A DNA stretch of 64,000 bases from Deltaproteobacteria bacterium (GTDB taxonomy: Bacteria > Acidobacteriota > Thermoanaerobaculia > Multivoradales > JAHZIX01). Positions 1 to 7,970 of this stretch are shown piece by piece. Each line of letters starts with the position of its first letter. The stretch's first letter is position 1. A program made the position numbers and the translations under genes. The notes under the pieces are model-generated. The model was given only the letters and a program-made list of their open reading frames with translations. It was not told the DNA's origin and made no database searches. The stretch lies in NCBI GenBank assembly GCA_022601195.1, contig JAHZIX010000010.1, positions 124,001 to 188,000 of the forward strand. Reading direction: 5' to 3'.

Positions 1-53
1 TCGCTAGGCCTCTGCTCCCTCAAGACCTCAGAGGAAACCAGGGTTCGCGACTC

Positions 54-2642
54 TCAGGAATGATCGTTCTCGAGCTTCAACTCCTGCGCTAGCACCAATT
101 GGCGAAAGCGGGGCTCTGCGCGCAGACCGTCCAGATCCCGGTCGCCATCGAGGTTCCCCCCCGAGAAGCCCATTTCGACGGACCTTTCCAAGGCCGTGAG
201 AGCTGCGTCGACTCGATTCAGCTTCGCCAATCCACAAGCGACATTGTAGGTGGCTAGGCCAGGCCGATGACCGAGGTCCCGAGCCCGTTCGAAGGCCTCA
301 ATGGCTTCCTCGAAACGGCTCGAGAAATGCAACGCGTAGCCTAGGTTGAACCAGCCGACTCCGAGGGTAGGTCGATCTTTCACGAACTGTCGGTAGAAAT
401 CTACGGCTGGCTCCCAAACTTCCACCGAATACTCCGTGAGCTCCCAGTGGCCTTCTCCTTTGGAGTGCAGATGTTCTCCATTCTCCCCTCGTTTCCAGAG
501 GGCCTCACGGTAGCGATCCAGGTCCAGGTCCTTGGCCAAAGCAACCAATCGCTTGAACTCAGCGTTATTGCGCAGGGCGCTCAGGTCCGGATCCCGCATC
601 ATATGATTCCCACTGGAATAACCATCCTCAATGGCTCGCTGCAACGCCTCCAGAGCCGCGTCCTCCTGCCCCGCCAAGGACCGAGCGCAGGCAAGGTTGT
701 ACCAGGCGGAAGATCGGCCCTCCGGGTCGAGCCTGGCGGCCTTTTCCAGAGCCTCCGAAGCAGCCGGCAGATCCCGCAGCTGTAGCAACCTCGTGCCCAC
801 TCGGTACCAAGCCTGAGCCTTCTTGGAGCCACTGTTTTGCAACATGTGGAGTGATTCCTGGGCGGTTCGATAGCGGTAGTGCTTCAAGGAGTCGCGAGAT
901 CGCCCGGCCTTGGCGAACGCTTCGTCCAAGAGCTCCTGAAAACTGGCCCGGGACCGCAGGGGATCGAAGTCGGAATCCTCCGCGATCATCTCCGGATCGT
1001 CCCACCCCGCTTCCAGAGCGCGGCGAAGGGTGTCTTGAGCTTCCTGAGCGCGCCCCGAAAGGGAGTAGCCACAGGCCGCATTGTAGAGAGAGGTCGCTGG
1101 ATCCATTCCCTTTGCGGCAGCGGCTTCAAAGGCTTCGATGGCTTCTTGATAGCGACCGGCCTGGTGCGCTAGGTAGGCCCCCTCGATCAGCGAAAGCTTC
1201 GAGTCGCCTCGAACAGCTCTCCCATGACCGGCACCGTGCCCTTGATGGGCACTCCCGTAGCTGTGGGCTCTACTCGAATGATTCCCGCCGTGCCGGTGGC
1301 TCGATTCCGCCGAGATCTCCGCTTGTGCTCCGGAGCTATCGGCCCGCATCTCGCTAGAGCTACGAGCTGGAGGATCCTGGGCCTCCTGCGCAGACACTTT
1401 GGAATCGAGTCTCATGCCAGCCAACGAACCGGCCAGGAGCACGGCCAAGGCGGCGCCGACCACAGCGAGGCGGCGGCTGAACCGGCGACGCGGCTGGTCT
1501 GCCCGAAGAATTGCTTTGAGGCGGTTCTTGAGATCGGGTCGACTCGACATCATGAGAGAAACTCCTATGGGAAGAGGTTGCAGTAGGGGGCGACCGATAG
1601 CGATGAGATGTTCCGCGTAGTCCGAAGCGGGAGAACCGGTGAGTAGAACGAGGTCATCCGCCGCCCGTTCGCACTCCCAACGAGCCCACCTCTCGACTCG
1701 CCGGACCAAGGGATGGAACCACCACAGAGCCGTAGCCAATCGCCCTAGCCACAAAGCCCAGCCATCCCCTCGGCGCAGATGAGCCAACTCGTGTACTAGG
1801 ACGACCCGGAGGCGATCGGAATCCCAGCCTCGCCAAGAAGGCGGCAGTACGACAGTCGGCGTGGTGCTTGTCCAGGCGAAGGGCACCGGAAAGGAAAAAC
1901 TCTCCCGCAATTGAGGAGCGTAGGTTAGTCCGACGCGGTGGCAACAATCTTTCACCAGAGCCATCGTCTCCGGGCTCTCAATGGGCCCAGCTTCACGGAT
2001 CGTCCCCCGCACCGCCGCCACCGCCCCGACCACTCGCCAAACGGCATTCAAGAAGCCGAGACCCCAGACCGCCACGAGCCAGAAAAACCAAGACTGGCCC
2101 ATGAAACCGCGGGCGAGAAGGGGCAGAGTGGGGGTTGTTGGCGAAGGTCGAGGACCCAATGGCGAGAAAGCACCGGTCGAAACCGAAGAGCCTCGTGGGG
2201 ACTCGGGAGATCCACTGCCCGCAGCCGGGACGGAGAGCAAGGCAGCGGACTCTTTGCCGAGAGATCTCGGTGTTTCATCGGCCAGCGAAGTCGCCAACGA
2301 AGAGAACTCTCCAGCCGTCTGCCCTCCCGGCAGGCCTCGACTCGATGAATCCACCAAGGGTCGCTGTCCCCCAGCTAGCTGGGAATTGGGTATCTCGGAG
2401 CCGGGTAGCTCGGAGCCGGGTAGCTGTACATTGGGTAGAAAGGCAACCGGAAGGTGCCAACTCGGGCCGGTCAGAAAGAGAATTGGCAGCGCTAGGGCGC
2501 CCACCAGAGTGAGCATCAAAACGAGGTGCCGGGTGGCTGCCGAAACCCGAGAGAGGACCGGCCTCAGGAGGAAAGGAAGTGCGCACCAAAGAGTGACCTG
2601 CAGGAGGAGGAGCAGTGCTGCGACCGGAGTGTCAGTGGACAT
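54..2642 (-). CDS. M56 (BlaR1-type) membrane metallopeptidase with C-terminal TPR repeats
   Basis: A membrane zinc protease that probably cleaves the neighbouring BlaI-type repressor or a membrane substrate after sensing a signal. Hydrophobic helices lie near residues 8-28 and 40-58, with further ones near 183-210 and 393-412. HELAH at 284-288 is the zinc site, and WECERAADD (about 322-330) supplies the third ligand seen in M56 peptidases. The region from about 490 to the end is made of TPR-like helical pairs, not the penicillin-binding sensor domain of true BlaR1. The linker after the second helix contains LPGSE pentapeptide repeats, visible as 15-bp direct repeats near 2395-2430. The start overlaps the repressor stop (TAATG), so the two are translationally coupled. 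The family assignment is firm; the sensed signal is unknown. Confidence 0.9.
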   Translation of the reverse strand: MSTDTPVAALLLLLQVTLWCALPFLLRPVLSRVSAATRHLVLMLTLVGALALPILFLTGPSWHLPVAFLPNVQLPGSELPGSEIPNSQLAGGQRPLVDSSSRGLPGGQTAGEFSSLATSLADETPRSLGKESAALLSVPAAGSGSPESPRGSSVSTGAFSPLGPRPSPTTPTLPLLARGFMGQSWFFWLVAVWGLGFLNAVWRVVGAVAAVRGTIREAGPIESPETMALVKDCCHRVGLTYAPQLRESFSFPVPFAWTSTTPTVVLPPSWRGWDSDRLRVVLVHELAHLRRGDGWALWLGRLATALWWFHPLVRRVERWARWECERAADDLVLLTGSPASDYAEHLIAIGRPLLQPLPIGVSLMMSSRPDLKNRLKAILRADQPRRRFSRRLAVVGAALAVLLAGSLAGMRLDSKVSAQEAQDPPARSSSEMRADSSGAQAEISAESSHRHGGNHSSRAHSYGSAHQGHGAGHGRAVRGDSKLSLIEGAYLAHQAGRYQEAIEAFEAAAAKGMDPATSLYNAACGYSLSGRAQEAQDTLRRALEAGWDDPEMIAEDSDFDPLRSRASFQELLDEAFAKAGRSRDSLKHYRYRTAQESLHMLQNSGSKKAQAWYRVGTRLLQLRDLPAASEALEKAARLDPEGRSSAWYNLACARSLAGQEDAALEALQRAIEDGYSSGNHMMRDPDLSALRNNAEFKRLVALAKDLDLDRYREALWKRGENGEHLHSKGEGHWELTEYSVEVWEPAVDFYRQFVKDRPTLGVGWFNLGYALHFSSRFEEAIEAFERARDLGHRPGLATYNVACGLAKLNRVDAALTALERSVEMGFSGGNLDGDRDLDGLRAEPRFRQLVLAQELKLENDHS

Positions 2643-3022
2643 TAGCGTCCCTCCCGTCGTGCTGCTTCGATCAGTGCCGACAGCTCCTGGAGATCGTCAT
2701 CCGACAGCTCTGAGCCACGGACTTCCAACAAGGCGGTCACCACTTCTGCCGGGGAATCCTCGAAAAAGGTCGACACCAACTGATCGAGAGCTGATCTTCG
2801 AGCATGGCTCCGTTGGACAGTCGGTAGGTAGACATACCGGTTGCCTTCCGCTTCGTGGCGAAGATGACCCTTTCGTTCAAGAATGTTGAGGGTAGAGCGC
2901 ACTGAAGAGTACTTCGGCGGCTCCGTCATCTCCGCCAGGACCTCGGCCGCTGTAGCTTGACCCAATCGATAGATGATCTCCATCATCTCTCGTTCCCGTC
3001 GACTGAAACCAGGCTCTCCCAT
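2642..3022 (-). CDS. BlaI/MecI-family transcriptional repressor
   Basis: A 126-residue winged-helix repressor of the BlaI/MecI/CopY type. The motif SRREREMMEIIYRLG near the N-terminus, the recognition region with YSSVRSTLNILERKGHL and the C-terminal dimerisation helix are all typical. I chose the ATG at 3022 because GGAGG (3031-3035) sits 8 nt upstream; an in-frame start at 3076 would lie inside the promoter. It is the first gene of a two-gene unit with the M56 peptidase. The dyad directly upstream of its start suggests autorepression that is relieved when the M56 partner cleaves it, as known for blaI-blaR1. Confidence 0.92.
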   Translation of the reverse strand: MGEPGFSRREREMMEIIYRLGQATAAEVLAEMTEPPKYSSVRSTLNILERKGHLRHEAEGNRYVYLPTVQRSHARRSALDQLVSTFFEDSPAEVVTALLEVRGSELSDDDLQELSALIEAARREGR

Positions 3023-3051
3023 GATGGCTTCCTCCACTAAGTGCGGTAAAA

Positions 3052-3065
3052 TCCGCATCTGCGGA
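3052..3065. promoter_or_regulatory. Candidate BlaI-type operator (dyad TCCGCA-TC-TGCGGA)
   Basis: A perfect 6-bp inverted repeat with a 2-nt centre, lying immediately downstream of the -10 box of the repressor promoter and 30 nt before the repressor start. BlaI/MecI operators are short dyads with a central ATCTGT or similar core, so position and size fit; the sequence itself is only analogous. A second, looser dyad (AGCTCT...AGAGCT, 3081-3100) covers the -35 region. Confidence 0.5.
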
Positions 3066-3066
3066 A

Positions 3067-3095
3067 AAATTAGCACCCCGAGCTCTGCTCGTCAA
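3067..3095 (-). promoter_or_regulatory. Promoter of the blaI-M56 unit
   Basis: On the minus strand TTGACG (3095-3090) is followed after exactly 17 nt by TAATTT (3072-3067), and TGC directly before the -10 gives an extended -10 (TGN). The predicted transcription start falls in the TCCGCA dyad, which would let the repressor block its own transcription. Confidence 0.55.
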
Positions 3096-3211
3096 GAGCT
3101 TTCTGCGCCAACACTCCTCCCGAGCAGAGATTCCTTGAGGATTGATCGCAGTGACTTTCCTCCGGCGGGGGGAGAAGTCGAGAGGGGATTACTCCTGATA
3201 TAAAGTACGAC

Positions 3212-3217
3212 TATAAT
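3212..3217 (+). promoter_or_regulatory. Consensus -10 box upstream of the PKD-domain gene
   Basis: A perfect TATAAT lies 76 nt before the start of the PKD gene. The -35 position (3189-3194, TTACTC) matches consensus poorly, so an activator or another sigma factor may be involved. It sits in the 270-bp divergent region shared with the blaI promoter. Confidence 0.45.
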
Positions 3218-3292
3218 TTAGCCATTCTTCTAAGTCGCAGAGGCTGTTCTTCACAGGTAATCGAGAAATTGAAACCAACCAAGGAGGAAGTC

Positions 3293-3796
3293 ATGCCACT
3301 ACGACGCAATCAGGTCAGCCCAGATCCCCGGATTCCCACGGTCAGGCCACTCTTAGTAGCCACAGCAGCTATTCTCCTAGCCCTGTCCGCAGGAGCCTCG
3401 GAATCTGAGTCTTCATACCACCCCGAAATGGCGGTCACGAGCCTGGGAACCTATGAGGCCTTTCTCGCTGGTGGGGGCATCATTGCGGACGGTTTCGAGA
3501 GCGGAGATACCCGTGCCTGGACCTCTGCGACTCCCGGACCGATTCCGGTGATCCTTGCCATCCCTACTTCAGGCCCAGCCCCTCTCAACGTCACCTTTGA
3601 CGCCGCTGCCTCCACCGGTGGACCGGGAGGCCCCATCTCGGCCTTCGAGTGGAACTATGGGGACGGAAACATGGCTTCCGGGGTCCTCACCAACAATCTC
3701 TACACCAGCAGCGGTAGCTTCGAAGCCGTCCTCCTGGTGGTCGACTCTCTCGGCATTACCAACTATGCCCGGGAGACCATTACAGTGACTCCCTAA
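3293..3796 (+). CDS. Secreted PKD-domain protein with DGFESGDT motif
   Basis: A 167-residue exported protein. A signal peptide (VRPLLVATAAILLALSAGASE, about residues 17-38) is followed by a short segment with IIADGFESGDTRAW at 63-76 and then a single PKD domain (about 83-167) with the typical FDAAAST, WNYGDG and ITVTP signatures. PKD domains are Ig-like extracellular adhesion or substrate-contact modules. I chose the ATG at 3293 because AAGGAGG lies 5 nt upstream; an earlier in-frame ATG-like start at 3269 precedes this ribosome-binding site. The same DGF[EK]SGDT motif ends the M36 protease encoded convergently and the BNR protein at the right edge. No enzymatic role is visible. Confidence 0.85.
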   Translation: MPLRRNQVSPDPRIPTVRPLLVATAAILLALSAGASESESSYHPEMAVTSLGTYEAFLAGGGIIADGFESGDTRAWTSATPGPIPVILAIPTSGPAPLNVTFDAAASTGGPGGPISAFEWNYGDGNMASGVLTNNLYTSSGSFEAVLLVVDSLGITNYARETITVTP

Positions 3797-3888
3797 CCCC
3801 CACTCTCCTCGAGACCAGCCCCTAAGGGAGAACACTTTCCGGAAGGGGGCTACGAGAAGGAGACTTCGTCACCGGCGAAGCAGCCATC

Positions 3889-3920
3889 AAAAAAGGGCGC
3901 CTTGGAAGGCGCCCTTTTTA
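3889..3920. terminator. Bidirectional rho-independent terminator
   Basis: AAAAGGGCGCCTT, GG, AAGGCGCCCTTTT form a perfect 13-bp stem (3891-3903 with 3906-3918), flanked by A-runs and T-runs, so it can terminate on both strands. It lies between the convergent PKD gene and the M36 protease gene. Confidence 0.9.
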
Positions 3921-3972
3921 CGGACTCGTCAGAAGAGACAGCCCCCGCTCGAAGACGGGGGTCTCGCTTCGA

Positions 3973-6867
3973 CTACGGGAAGGTCAGAGACCAAGCGCTC
4001 GTGTCACCGCTCTTAAACCCATCGGCAAAGATCGAGCTGGAATCGACACAGGAAGTGTTCCCCGTGACGATCACATCGTCGATAAACCATCCGAGGAAGT
4101 TATTCGCCGTGCCGTCTCCGGTGGCAAAGCGGAACCTCACTTGGATCACCTCTCCGGCAAAGGCTGCCAGGGAAATGTTGCCACTGTCCGTCCAAACCGG
4201 ATCCGATGGATCGGAGGAGTCCAGGGAAAACACCGTGGTGTCGCCACTGCCGGTGATGATGGTGACTTCGGTGACATCAAAAGTACCGTTAAAGGACTCG
4301 ACACCTCGGAGGTACTGGAAGTTCAGCTCCGAGGAGGCATCGATCCCAAAAATGGGAGGTGAGGTCAAAGAGCCACTATTGGCACCTCCGGTGTTGTAGT
4401 CACAGGTACCATCCTGGCCGTAGTACACGGAAGTTACCGGCGAGGTATACCCGAGCTCCGGAGCGGGGCAGGTGGAGTCCGCAGCAAAGTGCCACAGTCC
4501 ATCGAGGCTCCAATCCGGGGCACCGCTTTCGAAATCCTCGCTCAGGCCGGCTACGCCGGTGTCCACGAAGACCGTGACCGAATCCGAGGGTGTCGCCGCG
4601 CAGTCCGTCATGGCGGTCACCGTGTACTCGGTGGTGTCGGTGGGTGAGACGGTGATCTGAGCCGTCGTCTCGCCCCCGGGGGACCAGAGGTAGGTGTGAC
4701 CAGGAAGGGCTGGGGTGCCGATCAGGACCGAATCTCCCAAACAGACCGACTCGTTCGATCCGGCATCTGCGACGGGAATGGTCTCTCCCTCTTTGCACAG
4801 ACAGACATCGGGAATCTGAAAGCCGTTGGTCGGGTTGCTGCTGCCAGCGCCGCCGCTAATGGCATCCTCACCGAGGCCAAAGGCTGCAAAAGCCTCCCAA
4901 ATCAAACAGGCGTCTTCGCCACCGTTGTTGTCTTCGGCGGCCTGGACAATGCCATCGCGCACGTCCGTGAAAGCCGGCGAACAAATGGAATTCTTGAGCC
5001 CCTCGTTGAAGTAGAACATCGCGCGCTGATTTCCGAAGCCGCCATCGGCATCATAGAAATCTTCGCTGAACCCATGCTCGTCGATGAGGGCCCAGGTCAC
5101 TTCCCAATAGGCCTGCGCCCATCGGGAGCCGATGCCGTGAGGCACACCAGCGCCATTGATGGACTCGTAGGTCCAGTCATTGACCGCCGGATCCGTGGAA
5201 TAAGGCAGGTCGCGAATGCCGGGTCCGTCCGACGCCTGACCGAAGAGGTAAGTACCGGTGCCGCGGGCATCCGTAGCGAGGTCTCCGGTTTCCATGGTGT
5301 GAACCAACCCCCACCAATCGCTGTAGCCCTCACCGCCCTGCTGAGTGTTGCCCAGGCAACCCGTATTGGAAGGGCCACCTACCAGGCGGTTCGAAATGCC
5401 ATGGCCGTATTCGTGGACGATCACCATGTGGTCGAAATCGCCATCCCGAGCGGGAGTGGCGTTGGTGCAAGTAAACATCTGCATGCGGGGTCTCTGGCCA
5501 TCCGGCGGCGTGCCGAAATTGGCGTTACAGTTGCCGCCTCCGTCCTGGGCTTCCGCCTGCACGTCATCGTTCCCGGCCCCGCCGTTGCCATAATTGTTGA
5601 CCTGGAAATTACCCCCGGCCTCGTCAAAACCATATTGGTACTGAATGTCGTGAATGACATTGTTCCAGTAGAACAGATTGGTGACGGCGGCTTCCCGATA
5701 GGTCGAGGGAGCCATGGATAGATCGAGGGCAAAGTCACAAACCAGAGAAGCTCCACAATCCGGTTCCACCGCTGGGGGACCGTTGCTGGTATTGGAGTCT
5801 TCGTAAGCGTGAGCATTGTTGCCGCGGTGAATGGTGAACTCAGCGCCAGCGACGCCGTCCGTGTCGTGCCAGCCAAAGGGCGAGGCGGTCACGTCATTCG
5901 GATCCGTCTGGACCGACCGGCCGTCCGCCGGCGGCAAGATAGGCGCGTGGATAGGACTCTCGATGGGCGTCGGGTAGACGTTGTAGTCCGCCTCGGCAAC
6001 CCAATCGAGGCGGGTCCAAACCTGGCTGGTGTTGGCATCCACGTTGAAGTCGTACCAGTGAAGGCTATCGGGAGTCTGTAGTTGGAAGTTCCACACCAGA
6101 CGAGCTTCGCCGGCACGGATCGGTAGCAGCATCAGCTTCGCGACAATCGGTTCCGTAGAGGCGGAGTGGGACAGGGTGGTCGCCCTCTGAGGTCCCGCCT
6201 CCACTGAGTGCTGCTGCGCCGAGGAAGCCGGCAGGCCGATCTGGACAGCTGCGGAGATCACTGCTGACGCTGCTGAGACCGTCGGCTCGATGGAGGAGAT
6301 GGTGGATGCCAGACTCGGCAGAAAAGCGTTGTTGACGCTGATGATCCGACCATCGCGGTTGATGTTGACATGCAGCTGACCGTTGTAGAGCGGCAATCCC
6401 AAATGGGTCTGGCGCAGGTAGAGGTGAGTCGCGCCGGTCGCCCTGGTGAAGACGCTATCGGTCACCTCGTAACTACCTAGGTCCGCAGAGCTCAAACCGA
6501 GCAAACCTGCGTTGTCCTGAAGGAAACGAAGGGCGATGGCCTGAGCACTCCCGGTGGCCGGTCCAGTGAGGTACCCACCTCTCTTCAGAAGGGTGCGAGT
6601 CACTCCGGTGAAGGGGTCGAAGGTGACAGCAACGTTGCCCACGGCTCCATCCAGTTGGTCCAACGCTTGGGTCTGAGTCGCTGCGGGAAGAGTTCTCACG
6701 CCAATGTTGTGTTTGGCGCGAGCATCAAAATTTCTCGGGGTCCGCCCCTGATCGTCTTTCGCGGCAGCGACGGGGCTGGCGCTAGCGAGGAACCAACATG
6801 CCGCGAGAGCCACGGCAGTGCGGGAACATTTCAAGGTCAATCCGAATCTTCTCTGCGCTCGGTCCAT
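3973..6867 (-). CDS. Secreted M36 (fungalysin-type) metalloprotease with FTP propeptide
   Basis: An extracellular zinc endopeptidase of 964 residues. The signal peptide is near 17-36. The FTP/propeptide region spans about 50-290. The catalytic domain has HEYGH at 485-489 with the third ligand Glu in GGEGYSDWW (about 511-519), as in fungalysins. After about 700 there is an Ig/PKD-like segment (VADAGSNESVCLGDSV...), then a jelly-roll-like domain (EDFESGAPDWS, IDDVIVTG), and the protein ends with DGFKSGDTSAWS, a presumed sorting or processing tag. The start at 6867 has AAGGAG 9 nt upstream. It is monocistronic: a terminator lies downstream, and a 16-bp palindrome about 100 bp upstream may regulate it. 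Confidence 0.92.
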   Translation of the reverse strand: MDRAQRRFGLTLKCSRTAVALAACWFLASASPVAAAKDDQGRTPRNFDARAKHNIGVRTLPAATQTQALDQLDGAVGNVAVTFDPFTGVTRTLLKRGGYLTGPATGSAQAIALRFLQDNAGLLGLSSADLGSYEVTDSVFTRATGATHLYLRQTHLGLPLYNGQLHVNINRDGRIISVNNAFLPSLASTISSIEPTVSAASAVISAAVQIGLPASSAQQHSVEAGPQRATTLSHSASTEPIVAKLMLLPIRAGEARLVWNFQLQTPDSLHWYDFNVDANTSQVWTRLDWVAEADYNVYPTPIESPIHAPILPPADGRSVQTDPNDVTASPFGWHDTDGVAGAEFTIHRGNNAHAYEDSNTSNGPPAVEPDCGASLVCDFALDLSMAPSTYREAAVTNLFYWNNVIHDIQYQYGFDEAGGNFQVNNYGNGGAGNDDVQAEAQDGGGNCNANFGTPPDGQRPRMQMFTCTNATPARDGDFDHMVIVHEYGHGISNRLVGGPSNTGCLGNTQQGGEGYSDWWGLVHTMETGDLATDARGTGTYLFGQASDGPGIRDLPYSTDPAVNDWTYESINGAGVPHGIGSRWAQAYWEVTWALIDEHGFSEDFYDADGGFGNQRAMFYFNEGLKNSICSPAFTDVRDGIVQAAEDNNGGEDACLIWEAFAAFGLGEDAISGGAGSSNPTNGFQIPDVCLCKEGETIPVADAGSNESVCLGDSVLIGTPALPGHTYLWSPGGETTAQITVSPTDTTEYTVTAMTDCAATPSDSVTVFVDTGVAGLSEDFESGAPDWSLDGLWHFAADSTCPAPELGYTSPVTSVYYGQDGTCDYNTGGANSGSLTSPPIFGIDASSELNFQYLRGVESFNGTFDVTEVTIITGSGDTTVFSLDSSDPSDPVWTDSGNISLAAFAGEVIQVRFRFATGDGTANNFLGWFIDDVIVTGNTSCVDSSSIFADGFKSGDTSAWSLTFP

Positions 6868-6963
6868 AAACAGACTCCTTTGTGTTTCAGAGGCACACCC
6901 CTGCGCCCCACAAGGAGCACAGTCACACCGACTTGTTCAGCTACTCACTCGATAGCGACACCA

Positions 6964-6979
6964 ATCTGCCGCGGCAGAT
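6964..6979. promoter_or_regulatory. Perfect 16-bp palindrome (ATCTGCCGCGGCAGAT)
   Basis: A perfect palindrome in the 183-bp gap between the CDGSH gene (stop at 7051) and the M36 start (6867). There is no loop and no T-run, so it fits a regulator-binding site better than a terminator. Which gene it serves is unknown. Confidence 0.4.
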
Positions 6980-7050
6980 CCTGACCCAATACCAAAGGCC
7001 CAAAATCCCTTCCCCAGGCTCGAGCCTGAAAAGGGAAAAGACCTTCTACC

Positions 7051-7293
7051 CTACTCCGGCAATCGCTTGTGCGCGCCGTCACAGAAGGGGGACTGGGCCG
7101 TATGTTTGCATTGGCAAAGCGCGTAACGCTTCTTCTCTGTGCACTCGAATTCCATCGGCTCGAATTCGGTGCCGGCGTGGGAGCCATCGCAGAAAGGTTG
7201 ATTCTTAGACAGACCACAGGCGCACCACCAATAGGTCCCCGGTTCCAACTCCAGAACGGCTGGGCTACGCTCGGCAACGGCGGGATCAGGCAT
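7051..7293 (-). CDS. Small dual-CDGSH iron-sulfur protein
   Basis: 80 residues with two complete CDGSH-type [2Fe-2S] motifs: C24-x-C26...C35-D-G-S-H39 and C60-x-C62...C71-D-G-A-H75. Such proteins (MitoNEET-like, bacterial tandem form) bind two clusters through 3 Cys and 1 His each and serve in redox or Fe-S handling. GGGGAG lies 7 nt before the ATG. It is transcribed alone; the upstream gap carries a readable promoter. The partner is not evident from the neighbours. Confidence 0.93.
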   Translation of the reverse strand: MPDPAVAERSPAVLELEPGTYWWCACGLSKNQPFCDGSHAGTEFEPMEFECTEKKRYALCQCKHTAQSPFCDGAHKRLPE

Positions 7294-7338
7294 CTTCAGC
7301 TCCCCTTCTCAACCAGAATGTGTCGCATCAAGATCTCT

Positions 7339-7374
7339 ATTCTGCTGGTTCTGAAACCTTCTGGCAAGTGCCAG
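7339..7374 (-). promoter_or_regulatory. Promoter of the CDGSH gene with an inverted repeat over the -35
   Basis: On the minus strand TTGCCA (7367-7362) is followed after 17 nt by CAGAAT (7344-7339). CTGGCA-CT-TGCCAG (7361-7374) forms a dyad overlapping the -35, as expected for a repressor or activator site. The initiation site would be about 40 nt before the start codon. The rest of the 182-bp gap to coaD holds nothing else I can identify. Confidence 0.45.
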
Positions 7375-7475
7375 ATTGGGATGCTAGTCGCTGTTTCCCG
7401 TTGGATTCGTAACGAGACGCTATAGGGGCCTGTCGATGCCAGCGCTAGCCTTCGAGACCGATGGGAGCCTAGAGA

Positions 7476-7970
7476 TTAGAGACCATCCTCCGCCTTGCGC
7501 TTTTGGAGTCGAGCTAGGACTCGCTCCGGAACCAACCCTTCGAGATTCCCACCTAGAAAAAAGACCTCCTTGACGGTGCGACTCGAAAGGTAGGTGTAGT
7601 CTTCCTTGGGAGCCATGAAGAGGGTCTCCACCCGGGGGTTGAGGCGCTTGTTCATGAGGGCCATCTGAAACTCGTACTCGAAATCCGAAACCGCCCTCAA
7701 TCCACGCACGACGCAACAGGCATTCATCTGGTCGACGAAATCCACCAGTAGGCCGGAGAAACTTTCGACCCGGCAATTCGGCAAGTTCGCCAGCTGCTCG
7801 CCAATCATCTCGACCCTCTCGGGTCCCGCGAACAAGGGCCGCTTGGCAGAGTTGCGCAACACCGCGACCACCACCTCGTCGAAAAGAGTGGTACACCTCT
7901 CGATCAGGTTCATGTGTCCGTTGTGCAGCGGGTCAAAGGTTCCGGGATAGACGGCAATACGCTGTTTCAT
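7476..7970 (-). CDS. coaD: Phosphopantetheine adenylyltransferase
   Basis: Catalyses transfer of AMP from ATP to 4'-phosphopantetheine, the penultimate step of coenzyme A synthesis. At 164 residues it has the normal CoaD length. The nucleotidyltransferase signature GTFDPLHNGH is at 10-19; VVRGLRAVSDFEYEFQMALMN and the C-terminal YTYLSSRTVKEV region are diagnostic. The ATG overlaps the stop of the upstream propeller gene (ATGA), so it is the last gene of a coupled operon. The name is certain. Confidence 0.97.
   Translation of the reverse strand: MKQRIAVYPGTFDPLHNGHMNLIERCTTLFDEVVVAVLRNSAKRPLFAGPERVEMIGEQLANLPNCRVESFSGLLVDFVDQMNACCVVRGLRAVSDFEYEFQMALMNKRLNPRVETLFMAPKEDYTYLSSRTVKEVFFLGGNLEGLVPERVLARLQKRKAEDGL

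Noticed and set aside
8-33. CCTCTG...CAGAGG inverted repeat at the left edge as terminator of the M56 gene
   Set aside because: Loop is long and no T-run follows on the minus strand.
4696-5721. 341-codon open frame antisense to the M36 protease
   Set aside because: It lies fully within a clear gene, has no ribosome site and no recognisable motif; typical of high-GC antisense frames.
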